Shown: positions 35,729 through 44,498 of the stretch, piece after piece
Position numbering within the stretch: the first letter of the stretch is position 1
Layout: every line of letters begins with the position of its first letter
Assembly (NCBI RefSeq): GCF_029945925.1
Contig: NZ_JAQSDN010000054.1
Span: 55,038 to 119,037, forward strand
DNA length: 64,000 bases
Source: Polaromonas sp.
Lineage (GTDB): Bacteria > Pseudomonadota > Gammaproteobacteria > Burkholderiales > Burkholderiaceae_C
Reading direction: 5' to 3'
Position numbers and translations under genes: made by a program
The notes under the pieces: generated by a model
Told to the model about the DNA's origin: nothing
The model's input: only the letters and a program-made list of their open reading frames with translations
Database searches by the model: none

Positions 35729-36544
35729 TTACTTTCCTCCAAACACGCGTTTGAAGAAGCCGACCTTGGGTGCGTCGATAAAACGCAGCGGCTTGTCTTC
35801 GCCCAGGAAGCGGGCAATCATGTCCTTGTAGGCTTCGGACACATCGCTGCCTTCCATGTGCACGGCGGGCACGCCCTGGTTGGAGGCCTGCAGCACCGCT
35901 TCGGATTCGGGGATCACGCCGATCAGCTTGATGCGCAGGATGTCCTTGATGTCTTCCAGTGACAGCATCTGGCCCTGGTCCACGCGGCTGGGGTTGTAAC
36001 GCGTGATCAGCAGGTGCTCCTTGATCGGATCGCCCCCTTCCATGCCGCGTTTGGTCTTGGAGGACAACATGCCGAGGATGCGGTCGGAGTCGCGCACCGA
36101 GGACACTTCGGGGTTGGTGACCACCAGCGCCTCGTCGGCAAAATGCATGGCCATCAGCGCACCGGTCTCGATGCCGGCCGGCGAGTCGCAGACGATGTAT
36201 TCGAAGTCCATGTCGGCCAGGTCGTTCAGCACCTTCTCGACGCCTTCCTTGCTCAGTGCTTCCTTGTCGCGGGTCTGCGAGGCGGCCAGCACGAACAGGT
36301 TGTCGCACTGCTTGTCCTTGATCAGTGCCTGGTGCAGGTTGGCCTCGCCCTGGATCACGTTGATCAGGTCGTACACCACGCGGCGCTCGCAGCCCATGAT
36401 GAGGTCGAGGTTGCGCAGGCCGACGTCGAAGTCGATGACGGCGGTTTTGTGCCCGCGCAGGGCCAGGCCGGTTGCAAAGCTGGCGCTGGTGGTGGTTTTG
36501 CCTACGCCGCCCTTGCCGGAGGTGACCACAATGATTTTTGCCAT
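35729..36544 (-). CDS. minD: Septum site-determining ATPase MinD
   Basis: A 271-residue deviant Walker A ATPase (SGKGGVGKTTTSA, with the signature lysine), switch region VCDSPAGIETGAL and the C-terminal amphipathic membrane-targeting helix (IDAPKVGFFKRVFGGK). It recruits MinC to the membrane to block FtsZ assembly near the poles. Confidence 0.98.
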   Translation of the reverse strand: MAKIIVVTSGKGGVGKTTTSASFATGLALRGHKTAVIDFDVGLRNLDLIMGCERRVVYDLINVIQGEANLHQALIKDKQCDNLFVLAASQTRDKEALSKEGVEKVLNDLADMDFEYIVCDSPAGIETGALMAMHFADEALVVTNPEVSSVRDSDRILGMLSSKTKRGMEGGDPIKEHLLITRYNPSRVDQGQMLSLEDIKDILRIKLIGVIPESEAVLQASNQGVPAVHMEGSDVSEAYKDMIARFLGEDKPLRFIDAPKVGFFKRVFGGK

Positions 36545-36630
36545 GCGTAAAAGTCCTTTTGGATAAACAAATTTTGGTTCAGGCGGGGCCGTGCGCTTCT
36601 TCTACCAGCCGGGGCCGCGGAACCGGCTTC

Positions 36631-36697
36631 GCCGGGCCGCAGGCGCAGCGCCCCCTCGGGGGGCAGTGCAGTACACGAAGTGACAAACGTGGGGGCT
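36631..36697. repeat. GC-rich dispersed palindromic repeat, copy 1
   Basis: GCAGCGCCCCCTCGGGGGGC at the core, then CAGTACACGAAGTGAC and ACGTGGGGGCTC. It fills most of the minC-minD gap and touches the minC stop codon. Related copies are at 45607-45673, inside copA at 49800-49880, and at the right window edge. Confidence 0.75.
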
Positions 36698-37458
36698 CAC
36701 AGTGTTTCCATCACGAGCTTGTCGCCCTCGGGGCCGGGCACCAGGCGCACCTGGGTGGGCTTACCCCACACGCCTTCGGGCAGCGGGTTTTCGCTGGTGC
36801 GGTAGATGCCGGCAATCGACAGCAGCTCGGGCTCCAGGCTCAGCGCAAAAATGCGGGCCTCGGTGTTGCCGCGCGCGCCGGCCATGGCCTTGCCGCGCAG
36901 CGGTGCATACACATGAATGTGGCCGTCGGCAATGACTTCGGCGCCGGCGTTGACCATGGCCAGCACGACCAGGTCGCGCCCGCGGGCATACACCTGCTGG
37001 CCGGAGCGCAGCGGTTTGTCGATCACCAGTGCGCCGGGGGCCGGCGCGGCGTGCGCTTCGGCCACCGGTGCCGCCGCCTTGCTGCGCGTGGGGGGTGCCG
37101 GGGCGGCTGCGGGAGCGCTGACAACACGTGCGTCGGGCGCGGCGACCAGGCCGGCCGCCAGGGCGGCGGCCAGTTGCGCCGGGTTGCCGCCGCGGACCGC
37201 CAGGGGGGCGACGCGGTACGGACGCAGCAGCGCGATCAGCGCCGCAAAATCAACCGTGGCCGCATCAAGGGGCAGTTGCGCGAGGTCGATGACCAGCGGG
37301 TCGTTGTCGAAAAAATCCGGAATGTCACCGAAGCGCAGCGCCATCTCGCGCGACAGGGCGCTGAGGTCGGAGGACTTGAGGAGCAGCGCCACCAGGGGCA
37401 GGTTGGCGCTTTTGATTTCGAAGGTGGCGGGGGTGCTGGCCGGGATGGCAACGGTCAT
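36697..37458 (-). CDS. minC: Septum site-determining protein MinC
   Basis: A 253-residue FtsZ-assembly inhibitor: N-terminal domain (residues about 1-110, FEIKSANLPLVALLLKSSD), an Ala/Pro linker, and the C-terminal beta-helix that binds MinD (RSGQQVYARGRDLVVLAMVN, GADVIADGHIHVYAPLRG-like AEVIADGHIHVYAPLRG). First gene of the minCDE operon; the 150-bp gap to minD, holding a dispersed repeat, is wider than usual. Confidence 0.96.
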   Translation of the reverse strand: MTVAIPASTPATFEIKSANLPLVALLLKSSDLSALSREMALRFGDIPDFFDNDPLVIDLAQLPLDAATVDFAALIALLRPYRVAPLAVRGGNPAQLAAALAAGLVAAPDARVVSAPAAAPAPPTRSKAAAPVAEAHAAPAPGALVIDKPLRSGQQVYARGRDLVVLAMVNAGAEVIADGHIHVYAPLRGKAMAGARGNTEARIFALSLEPELLSIAGIYRTSENPLPEGVWGKPTQVRLVPGPEGDKLVMETL

Positions 37459-37629
37459 GGGGGATAGGCGTCGCGTCGTCGCGGAAAGGAGAGAAAAACG
37501 GGCGGTTCAGACGGGTCTGAAAGGGACGAATCTTAACAGCGGGGCATGACGCAGTTGTGAGCGAATGAAACGCCTGCGATGGTGCGGGGAGGCGTCTCAC
37601 GACACTGCAAGTCCACGTTCTGCGCATGA

Positions 37630-37755
37630 CCCTGGTGCACGGTGCGCACCACGGCCGAGGTGGTGCTGGCCTTGCTGCCGGGCTGGCAGTTCGGCCGAGA
37701 ACCCGATGCGACCACCGGCTTCATGGAAATGGTGGCGGTGCGCCGGCGCGACTGA
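37630..37755 (+). pseudogene. Possible 3' gene remnant
   Basis: An open stretch ending in a TGA at 37753 reads like protein (TVRTTAEVVLALLPGWQFGR, then TTGFMEMVAVRRRD) with no start codon. It is probably the tail of a lost gene. Family not recognised. Confidence 0.25.
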
Positions 37756-37806
37756 GCGAACAGCCCTTTTCTTCGTAACTACTCAGGTCGTCCGGGCTGG
37801 CTTTAC

Positions 37807-37919
37807 TCCCTCTCCCCCTGGGAGAGGGCGGGGGTGAGGGCTGGCGGTTTGTGCGTAGCGCTATCGCATGTTGTGGCTTGCTGGCCCCTCACCCCAACCC
37901 TCCCAGAGGGCGAGGGGGC
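37807..37919. repeat. Pair of CCCTCTCCC-type repeats in inverted orientation
   Basis: CCCTCTCCC-CCT-GGGAGAGGG (37808-37828) is a perfect hairpin and continues as CGGGGGTGAGGG. A related block, CCCCTCACCCCAACCCTCCC then AGAGGGCGAGGGG, follows at about 37884-37919 in the opposite sense. This sort of hairpin repeat is common between genes in proteobacteria. The rest of 37459-38025 is otherwise non-coding apart from the remnant and repeat noted. Confidence 0.6.
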
Positions 37920-37964
37920 AAGAAAAGCGTGCTGCATGCGGCGACCTGGGGCGTGACATTTTTT

Positions 37965-38024
37965 CCAGCAAAACCGGCCTCCAGCCCTTGCTGGCCAGTC
38001 GCAGACAGCTATGTAAATAATAGC
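37965..38024 (+). repeat. Short intergenic repeat, copy 7
   Basis: Plus orientation: CAAAACCGGCCTCCAGCCC, then CAGTCGCAGACAGCTATG, then AAATAATAGC. It ends two bases before the thioesterase stop codon. Confidence 0.85.
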
Positions 38025-38025
38025 G

Positions 38026-38484
38026 TCACTGTGGCTGCCGAGCGGCGGCGTTGATATTGCGTGCCGTGCCGAGCAGGGTGGCGCACAGGACTTCTTCGCC
38101 CTGGCTGCTGACGGCGTACACGTCTGCCGCACAGATGGTCAGCAGCTTGCCCGCGCTGACCACTCGCCCCCGTGCGCGCAGCAGCGCGCCTTGCGCGGGC
38201 GCCAGCAGCTTGATCGTCGCGTCCACCGTGGCGTTGACCCAGCCCGGTGCCAGCAAGGTAGCGGCGGCCGCCACGGCGGCAAAGTCGGCCACGGCAAACA
38301 CCGCGGTGGCCTGCAGCTGGCCGGGGCGAAAGCAGAAGGCTTCGAGCACCGGGATTTCGACCTCCACTGCGCCGGGCACGATGCGCCTGAAGGCCAGGCC
38401 CAAGGTGCGGGCCATGGGCATGGCGAGCACCAGTTGTTCAAGCGGCTGGAACTGCGGGGAGCTGTGCGTGGCTTCGGTTGTCAT
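38026..38484 (-). CDS. PaaI-type hotdog-fold thioesterase
   Basis: A 152-residue hotdog-fold protein: AMPMARTLGLAFRRIVPGAV, then a central helix (QLQATAVFAVADFAAVAAAA) and GWVNATVDATIKLLAPAQG with the usual catalytic-aspartate area. It likely hydrolyses an acyl-CoA. The ATG at 38484 overlaps the stop of the MerR gene (ATGA), so the regulator and enzyme are co-translated. Confidence 0.75.
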   Translation of the reverse strand: MTTEATHSSPQFQPLEQLVLAMPMARTLGLAFRRIVPGAVEVEIPVLEAFCFRPGQLQATAVFAVADFAAVAAAATLLAPGWVNATVDATIKLLAPAQGALLRARGRVVSAGKLLTICAADVYAVSSQGEEVLCATLLGTARNINAAARQPQ

Positions 38485-38930
38485 GGCGTGGGTTTCCTGC
38501 GTGGTGTGGAAAGGGCGGCGGGCCAGGGTGCCTTGCCGTTGAGAGTGGCCGCGAGGCGTTTCGCTTTTTTTGCCTGGTGCTCGCCCTGCTGTTTGTGCAT
38601 CCACGCGATGTGCGCGACCACGGCGCGGCGCTGGGTTTTGAGCTCGCCGATTTGCGCGTCTATTTCGGCCACGCGGGCCTGCATGGCTTCGACCATCTGT
38701 TCAAAGCTCAGCCGCCCGGTGCGGTAAGCGGGAAGCTGCGCCGCGATGGCCTTGAGTGAAAAGCCGATGCGGCGCGACATGGCGATGAAGACCACCTCGC
38801 GGCGCATGGCTTCGGTGTATTCGCGGTAGCCGCTGGCGCGGCGCGCGGGCTGGAGCATGCCGAGCTTTTCATAGTGGCGCAGGGCGTGCACGGAAACGCC
38901 GGTGCGTTGGGCGAGTTCAGAGATCTGCAT
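38481..38930 (-). CDS. MerR family transcriptional regulator
   Basis: A 149-residue MerR protein: helix-turn-helix QISELAQRTGVSVHALRHYE, wing GMLQPARRASGYREYTEA, then a long coiled-coil (EQMVEAMQARVAEIDAQIGE). There are no cysteines in the effector-binding C-terminus, so it probably senses a non-metal ligand. It is coupled to the thioesterase gene. Start at 38930; an ATG nine bases upstream is an alternative. Confidence 0.88.
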   Translation of the reverse strand: MQISELAQRTGVSVHALRHYEKLGMLQPARRASGYREYTEAMRREVVFIAMSRRIGFSLKAIAAQLPAYRTGRLSFEQMVEAMQARVAEIDAQIGELKTQRRAVVAHIAWMHKQQGEHQAKKAKRLAATLNGKAPWPAALSTPRRKPTP

Positions 38931-39017
38931 GGGCATCACATTAGCAAGCTTCGCCCTGCACGAAGCTTGGTGTAAGTTCCGCCGCCGTCACCTGCGCGGC
39001 AGCTGGCCTGCGGCGCA

Positions 39018-39132
39018 CAACTGTTACAGCCATGCGGGCTGGCTGCCGGTAAGCCGCGGCGTGAGCGAGTCCCATGATGAAACTGGGGACCTGCCACTGT
39101 GCGTGCGCATCAGGAAAAAGGAGACGGGATAA
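39018..39132 (+). pseudogene. Possible 3' gene remnant
   Basis: An open stretch ending in TAA at 39130 reads like a protein tail (HAGWLPVSRGVSESHDETGD, then LPLCVRIRKKETG). No start or upstream domain is found in the 300-bp gap between the MerR gene and the next gene. It is followed directly by a copy of the MITE-like element's terminus. Confidence 0.3.
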
Positions 39133-39151
39133 GCATGCAACACCGCACTGG
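39131..39151 (+). repeat. Isolated terminus of the palindromic MITE-like element
   Basis: AAGCATGCAACACCGCACTG plus G matches the right end of the element at 21831-21998 (AAGCATGCAACACTGCACTG plus G) with a single difference over 21 bases. No left arm is found nearby, so it is a partial or decayed copy. Confidence 0.55.
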
Positions 39152-39230
39152 AAGCCCTTGCGCCAGGACAAGCCGCCGCGCTCCGGCGGGTGATAGGCTG
39201 GCGCCTTGCCCCTGAAAGAAGGAGAGTTTC

Positions 39231-39554
39231 ATGACGACCCCTTTCTCAAATTACCCACGCTGTTCAGCTTCCTTGTTGCCTTTGTTTGCCGCCCTGTTGC
39301 TGGCGGGCGGTGCAGCACTGGCTCAGGACAACACGCCTGTGCCCGGCCCGCGCATCAACCGCAACCCGGAGTTTCGCCAGAACCTGCCGCCGGCACCGCC
39401 CGTGGAGCCGGACCCGCGCGACTCGACCACGCGGCCGGTGCAGCCGGCCGAGCAGCCACCGGCCGATGGCCGCAGTGTGGTGCTGCCGCTGCCCGGGCCG
39501 CAGGCGCCCGCGTCTGCACCAGCGCTACCGGCCTCCGGCACGCCGGGGCGTTGA
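39231..39554 (+). CDS. Small exported proline-rich protein
   Basis: A 107-residue protein with a signal peptide (SLLPLFAALLLAGGAALAQ, cleavage before DNTP) and a mature part of about 75 residues rich in Pro and Ala (RQNLPPAPPVEPDPRDS). No lipobox. No recognised domain; it is likely a disordered periplasmic protein. Confidence 0.6.
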   Translation: MTTPFSNYPRCSASLLPLFAALLLAGGAALAQDNTPVPGPRINRNPEFRQNLPPAPPVEPDPRDSTTRPVQPAEQPPADGRSVVLPLPGPQAPASAPALPASGTPGR

Positions 39555-39564
39555 CCCCGGATTT

Positions 39565-39620
39565 TTTAGCTAAATAGGGCCCCAGCCCTTATGTAGCGTG
39601 CGCAAACAGCTATCAAATGA
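39565..39620 (+). repeat. Short intergenic repeat, copy 8 (overlaps a stop codon)
   Basis: Plus orientation: TAGGGCCCCAGCCCTTATG, then GTGCGCAAACAGCTATCA. The TCA at 39613-39615 is the TGA stop of the convergent DUF4130 gene. Confidence 0.75.
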
Positions 39621-40599
39621 GGAGCGTCTGCAAGGTGTCTGGCGAAGTGTCCAGCGCGTCGAGTGACAGCTGAGTCGGTGCGCCCTGCGGTTGCGCGGGG
39701 ACGGCCAGCGCGGCCCGGGGCTGCGGCACGCGTCTGGCCATGCGTGTCGCGGGTTGCGCGACCTGGCGGTGCTTGCGCTGGTGCGCGGCCGACACCTGCG
39801 GGGGGAGCTGTCCGGTCTCGGGGTGCTTGCGCGGGTACCTGTGCTGCATGTCCTTGGGCATCGCCCGCCGCTTCCGGCGCGCGGGCCTGAAGATGTGTTC
39901 ATAACAGCGGAGCCAGCGTTTTTCGCCGGCGTCGGGTGAGGGCGCGTCTTCCTGGCTGGCGCCGGGGCCGAAGTGGAGTTGCGCGCCATCCCATTGCGCA
40001 CTGATGTCCGGGGTCAGCAGAGCCCAGCGCATCTGCGCAAAGCGCCGCGCCAAAAACGGCGCGACGGCCTGGACAATGTGGTGCCCGGGCTCGAACCAAG
40101 CCACATGCAGGGGTCCGCCCTCGGGATGGTTGCGAAAGCTCTCGTCCTGCACGCTGTGAAAGTGCACAAAGGCCTTCATGCTGTGCATCTCGTCCCGCAC
40201 CTCTTGCGCCATGCGACGGGCTTCGGCGCGGTCGGCGTCCAGCGGGTCGTGGCGCAAGCCGGGTTCATGCACCAGGCGCCACAGCAGGCGGTAAAGCAGC
40301 TCAAAGCGCCTCGGGTCGCGGTGCAGGATGGCGCTTTCGCACAGGGCCACAAATTCGGGCGGCACCTGTACCGCGGGGGCATCGCCGGCGGCGGCGTGGT
40401 TTTGCGGCGGCGCGGCCGGCCGGTGCTGCGGCGGCACATCACTGCAGTGCCAGCTGACCTGCGTGGGCGGGATTTGTTGTGCCAGCAGGCTGCGTGCGGC
40501 GCGCCGGAAGCCTTCCAGGTCGCCGGGGCCCTGCAGCGTGACGGTCAGCAGCGCCTGCGGGAAAAGGTCGTTCGTCAGGGGATCACTCATCATGCCCAT
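39613..40599 (-). CDS. DUF4130 (TIGR03915-type) DNA-metabolism protein
   Basis: A 328-residue protein containing the domain that precedes uracil-DNA glycosylase in UdgX-type proteins and is usually paired with a radical-SAM DNA-repair protein. Visible features are EARRMAQEVRDEMHSMKAFV, HHIVQAVAPFLARRFAQMRW, LLTPDISAQWDG, FGPGASQEDAP and AMPKDMQHRYPRKHPETGQL. There is no glycosylase domain here and no radical-SAM gene next door. AAGGAG six bases before 40599 sets the start (MGMMSDP). A LexA-type box lies 239 bases upstream, suggesting SOS control. Confidence 0.75.
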   Translation of the reverse strand: MGMMSDPLTNDLFPQALLTVTLQGPGDLEGFRRAARSLLAQQIPPTQVSWHCSDVPPQHRPAAPPQNHAAAGDAPAVQVPPEFVALCESAILHRDPRRFELLYRLLWRLVHEPGLRHDPLDADRAEARRMAQEVRDEMHSMKAFVHFHSVQDESFRNHPEGGPLHVAWFEPGHHIVQAVAPFLARRFAQMRWALLTPDISAQWDGAQLHFGPGASQEDAPSPDAGEKRWLRCYEHIFRPARRKRRAMPKDMQHRYPRKHPETGQLPPQVSAAHQRKHRQVAQPATRMARRVPQPRAALAVPAQPQGAPTQLSLDALDTSPDTLQTLLI

Positions 40600-40837
40600 G
40601 CAGCGCTCCTTGGGTGGCCGGGGTTGCCACCACACCCCGATGGTGCGCGTTGTGGAGGGACTGACGCTGTAGTCCGGCAGGCTGACTGGACTGCAGGCTG
40701 GGGCGCGTCCGGGGCGCCGGAAAAGGGAAGTGCGGCAGCTGCGGCCAGCCACGGGGTTGCGGCGCCTGCGGCTGGGTGGGCACGACGCGCTGAATGGGCA
40801 GCGGCGGCGGTTTGGCGGGGGTGTTGCGGTGTATCCA
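40600..40837 (-). other. Leader between the LexA box and the DUF4130 gene
   Basis: This stretch is GC-rich and open in more than one minus-strand frame. One reading, from a GTG at 40838, gives 82 codons of Ala/Pro-rich sequence; another is proline-rich and ends at 40583 overlapping the DUF4130 start. Neither has a recognised family or clear ribosome-binding site. It could be a long leader, a small SOS gene or a remnant. Confidence 0.3.
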
Positions 40838-40853
40838 CTGTAATAATATACAG
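40838..40853. promoter_or_regulatory. LexA (SOS) box
   Basis: CTGTAATAATATACAG is a perfect CTGT-N8-ACAG match with an A/T-only centre, embedded in a longer inverted repeat CCACTGTA / TACAGTGG. It lies upstream of the DUF4130 gene and downstream of the ybhN-like gene, so the former is the only sensible target. Confidence 0.75.
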
Positions 40854-40986
40854 TGGTTTGGCGATTTTGACCAGTCCCGGGCGGAGCGGGCCACCGACAT
40901 GTCCTGTCTTTCAGGGCAAAAAACGGCGGCAACGGCGTCTAAACAGCGGCAATACCGGGCAAATGCCTGGGGACGGTGATCAGGCT

Positions 40987-42015
40987 CTAGCTGGAAGCTT
41001 CAGCCGTGGCAGCCTCAGCCGGGGTGGCCGCTGGCGCCGTTTTTTTTGCCCGCACTTCCATGACCAGGTAGATCGCCGTCGCGAGCGCCAGGGGCACCAG
41101 GTAATAGATGACCCGGTAGGCCACCAGGGCGGCCAGCAGCTGGTGCGTGGGCATGGCACGCGAGAGCAGGGCCACAAACACCGCTTCCAGCACGCCCAGG
41201 CCGGCCGGCACGTGGGCGATGACGCCCGCCACCGCGGCCACCAGCAACACGCCGGCCACCGCCGGAAAAGCGATTTTCTGCTGCAGCAGCACAAACACCA
41301 GGCTGCTCATGAGCAGCCAGTTCGTCGCCCCCATCGTTACCTGCAGCAGCGCCATCCTGCCGGAGGGAAGTTCCAGCCGGTGGCCACGCAGGGTGACGCT
41401 GCGCTGGCGCGACAGGGCGCACAGCAGCAGGTAGGCCACGGCAGTCGCCAGCAGCACAAAACCCAGGACCTGCAGGCCGGCGCTGCCCAACGTCCAGCCG
41501 CGCGGCAAGGCGGGCGTGGCAAAGGCGAAGATCAGGCCCCCCAGCAACAGGTAGCCGGTCCAGTTGGTCAGCATGCTGAGCGACAGGATCCGGGTGATGG
41601 TCCCGACGTCCAGCTTCAGCCGGGAATAAAGCCGGTAACGGAAGGCGACGCCGCCCACCAGCGAGCCGAGGTTGAGGTTGAACACATAACTGATGAAGGT
41701 GACCAGCAGCACCGTGGGCGCGCGCAGTGTGTGGCCGGTGTAGTGCCGCCCCAGCAGGTCAAAGCAGCTGTACAGGCCCAGGCTCAGGGCGGCGAGCGCC
41801 ACCGCGCCCAGCAGCAGCGCCGGCGGGTAGGCGCGCAAGGTGGCGAACACTTCATGCCACTCGATGGCGCGGCCTTCCTTGACCAGCAACCAGGCCACCA
41901 GGGCGAAAAACACCAGCGCTGCGATCCGTTTGAGCCAGGGCCACCAGACCTTGCCGGTGATGCCGGCCTTTTTTGGGCGGCGCGGGTCCGGCAACGCGGG
42001 CGCCGTGTCGTTCAT
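40987..42015 (-). CDS. ybhN: YbhN/UPF0104-type membrane protein
   Basis: A 342-residue polytopic protein of the lysylphosphatidylglycerol-synthase transmembrane family (about eight helices; SYVFNLNLGSLVGGVAFRYR and IAHVPAGLGVLEAVFVALL are family hallmarks). It lacks the synthase catalytic domain. It follows the cardiolipin synthase gene with an ATGA overlap, exactly as in E. coli clsB-ybhN, which suggests a shared phospholipid role. Confidence 0.88.
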   Translation of the reverse strand: MNDTAPALPDPRRPKKAGITGKVWWPWLKRIAALVFFALVAWLLVKEGRAIEWHEVFATLRAYPPALLLGAVALAALSLGLYSCFDLLGRHYTGHTLRAPTVLLVTFISYVFNLNLGSLVGGVAFRYRLYSRLKLDVGTITRILSLSMLTNWTGYLLLGGLIFAFATPALPRGWTLGSAGLQVLGFVLLATAVAYLLLCALSRQRSVTLRGHRLELPSGRMALLQVTMGATNWLLMSSLVFVLLQQKIAFPAVAGVLLVAAVAGVIAHVPAGLGVLEAVFVALLSRAMPTHQLLAALVAYRVIYYLVPLALATAIYLVMEVRAKKTAPAATPAEAATAEASS

Positions 42016-43283
42016 GAGACCCGGCCCTCGTTGACATGGCTGATTTTCACGTCCACGTCTTTCTGGCCCAGCAGTTTTTCGGCCAGTGTCAGCTGCGGCA
42101 CGTGGGCCGGCAGCCAGCCAAACCAGGCCGGGTAGTGGCGCAGCAGGTGGAAGACAAAAAAGCTGCGCAGGCTGGCCCAGGGGCCGGTTTCAGCCACATC
42201 ACAGGCCTGGATCTGCGTGCAGCTGCCCTGCATCAGCTGCTCGAGGTGCTCACCCAGATGCTGGTTGAAGGCGTGGTCCTTGATGATGACGTTGGCCTCC
42301 AGGTTCAGCGACAGGCTCAGCGGGTCGAGGTTGCTGGAGCCGACGGTGGACCATTCGTCGTCGGTCAGCGCGACCTTGCCGTGCAGCGGTCGGTCGTGGT
42401 ATTCGTAGATCTTGACGCCGGCGGCCAGCAGGTGGTGATACAGCAGGCCGGCCGCGATCTTGACAATCGGCATGTCGGGCTCGCCCTGCAGGATGAGGCG
42501 CACGTCCACGCCGCGCCGCGCCGCCTGGCGCAGCTGCCTGAGCAGGCGGTAGCCCGGGAAAAAGTAGGCATTGGCAATGATGATGCGGCGGCGCGCGCCG
42601 CGGATGGCGATGCGGTAGTGGCGCTCGATGTCGCTTTTGTGTTCCACGTTGTCGCGTGTCACGAAGAGGGCATCGGCACGGCCTGCGGCCGGCAGCGGGG
42701 CGCAGGCGGGCGCGGCGCAGGGGGCCGGCCGACGCTTGAGAAGCTGGGCAAACCGGCTGCCTGGCGGCTGCTGGCCGAGCAGCAGCTGGGCCCGGGCAAA
42801 CTGGTGAACCTCGGCGACCAGCGGCCCTTCCATTTCAACCGCATAGTCCTGCTTGGCCTCAGGCCCGAAGTCAGCGAGGTGGTCGGCCGAATAGTTGATG
42901 CCGCCAACAAAGGCCCGTTTGCCGTCAACCACCACGATCTTGCGGTGCATGCGGCGAAACAGGTTGGTGCGGTAGCCCCACAGCCGGGGGCTGGGGTCAA
43001 AGACATGCACCCGCACGCCGGCCTGCGTCAGCGCCAGGATGAAGGCGGGCGAGAGGTCCGGGGAGCCGTAGCCGTCGATGGTGATGTCGATCTGCACGCC
43101 GCGCCGCGCGGCGGTGAGCAGGGCCTCCTGCAGGGCCTGGCCGACCTTGTCTTCAAACAGGATGAAGGTTTCCAGCAGCACCTCGCGCTCGGCCGCGGCG
43201 ATGCATTCGAACACCCGCGGGAAAAAGGCCTCGCCGTTTTCCAGCAAGGTGAAGCTGTTGCCGGCGACCCAGCGGCCGTTCAT
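42012..43283 (-). CDS. clsB: Cardiolipin synthase B (phospholipase D family)
   Basis: A 423-residue PLD-superfamily enzyme with two HKD motifs: MHRKIVVVDGKRAFVGGINY and LHGKVALTDDEWSTVGSSNL. It lacks the N-terminal membrane helices of ClsA, as expected for ClsB. Start at 43283 (MNGRWVAGNSFTLLENGE) rather than a far upstream ATG. Middle gene of the EEP-clsB-ybhN operon. Confidence 0.93.
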   Translation of the reverse strand: MNGRWVAGNSFTLLENGEAFFPRVFECIAAAEREVLLETFILFEDKVGQALQEALLTAARRGVQIDITIDGYGSPDLSPAFILALTQAGVRVHVFDPSPRLWGYRTNLFRRMHRKIVVVDGKRAFVGGINYSADHLADFGPEAKQDYAVEMEGPLVAEVHQFARAQLLLGQQPPGSRFAQLLKRRPAPCAAPACAPLPAAGRADALFVTRDNVEHKSDIERHYRIAIRGARRRIIIANAYFFPGYRLLRQLRQAARRGVDVRLILQGEPDMPIVKIAAGLLYHHLLAAGVKIYEYHDRPLHGKVALTDDEWSTVGSSNLDPLSLSLNLEANVIIKDHAFNQHLGEHLEQLMQGSCTQIQACDVAETGPWASLRSFFVFHLLRHYPAWFGWLPAHVPQLTLAEKLLGQKDVDVKISHVNEGRVS

Positions 43284-43317
43284 GGGGTGGTCTCCGGTGC
43301 AGGCCCCTGATGCATGT

Positions 43318-44193
43318 TCAGAACTCGATTTCGGCGGCCAGCGGTGCGTGATCCGACAGGTGCGACCAGGGTTTGAGCGGCAGCACGACGGGCGAATGGC
43401 CGATCGCGTTGCGCACATAGATGCGGTCCAGCGGCAACACCGGAAAGCGCGCCGGGAAAGTGCGCGCCGCCTTGCCGTTGGCATTGACGAACACCTCGCG
43501 CATGGCGGCGCCTTGTTCGAGCACGGCGTGGGCGCGGCGGCGCCAGTCGTTGAAGTCGCCGGCCGCGATCACCGGCGCGCTGGCCGGGATGTCCTTGTGC
43601 ACCATGTCGCAGAGCATGTGCAGCTGCTTGAGCCGGTGCGATTCGGCCAGGCCCAGGTGGACGCAGATGGCGTGGACATGGGTGTCGCGGCCGGGCACTT
43701 CCAGCACGCAGTGCAGCAGGCCGCGACGCTCGGGGCCGCTGATGGACACGTCGCGGTTCTCGAAGTGGACGATGGGAAACTTCGACAGCACGGCATTGCC
43801 GTGGTGGCCGTTGGTGTACACGGCGTTGCGGCCGTAGGCAAACTGCGGCCAGATGGTGTCGGCCAGGAATTCGTAGTGCGGCGTGGCCGGGTAGTTGGCG
43901 ACGCGGCTTTCGTGCCGGGCGTGGGTGCCGGTGACTTCCTGCAGGAAGACCACATCGGCGCCGACCGTGCGTACCGCTTCGCGCAGCTCATGCAGGATGA
44001 ACTTGCGGTTGAAGAAGGTGAAACCCTTGTGGATGTTGACCGTCAGGACCTTGATGGAAAAACTCAGGGCGGCGGTGGCAATGGCCTGCTGGGTCTGCGC
44101 CAGTGCCTCGGCCTCGTCGGGCGGCGCTTCCACCACGGAAACGGAGGGAGCGACGGTTTCGTTGGGCTGAAGAGGTTTTTCGGAAGAGGGCAT
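43318..44193 (-). CDS. ybhP: Endonuclease/exonuclease/phosphatase family protein (YbhP-like)
   Basis: A 291-residue EEP-fold protein. Metal-site motifs are [15 protein letters not shown] (catalytic Glu), [18 protein letters not shown] and the terminal [16 protein letters not shown] with the catalytic Asp-His. The clsB-ybhN neighbours match the E. coli ybhP operon. It probably acts on a phospholipid or phosphodiester. Start at 44193; a longer start at 44262 is possible. Confidence 0.87.
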   Translation of the reverse strand: MPSSEKPLQPNETVAPSVSVVEAPPDEAEALAQTQQAIATAALSFSIKVLTVNIHKGFTFFNRKFILHELREAVRTVGADVVFLQEVTGTHARHESRVANYPATPHYEFLADTIWPQFAYGRNAVYTNGHHGNAVLSKFPIVHFENRDVSISGPERRGLLHCVLEVPGRDTHVHAICVHLGLAESHRLKQLHMLCDMVHKDIPASAPVIAAGDFNDWRRRAHAVLEQGAAMREVFVNANGKAARTFPARFPVLPLDRIYVRNAIGHSPVVLPLKPWSHLSDHAPLAAEIEF

Positions 44194-44498
44194 GGCGCGG
44201 CTAAGGGGCAAAACCCTATTGTCGCGCGGCCGTGCCCAAAGGCTGTAGGACAGCAAGCTCATTTGCCGTGTGGCGGGGCGTTCGCCCGCATGTCAAGCGT
44301 CTGTAAAGGTCGGTGTCCTACGCCCGTCGGCGGGGCTTTCCGGCAGGTCGGCGCCGTCCTGGGCCGTAAATTTGCGTTACCCAGTTCCGACAAGGCGCTG
44401 GCGCCTGCAGACGCCTTCCCGGTGCCTTGCAGGCTGGCAGCGGCTTCAGAAGGTCACCACCTGTCCTGCGCTGCCTGTTTCATCACAAGGAGTTTGAA

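Noticed and set aside
37565..37837. 90-codon frame on the plus strand
   Set aside because: Cys/Trp/Arg-heavy and running into a hairpin repeat; another frame holds a more protein-like remnant.
39973..42135. 720-codon open frame on the plus strand
   Set aside because: It runs antisense through the DUF4130 and ybhN-like genes and has no domain; the minus-strand genes have clear family matches.
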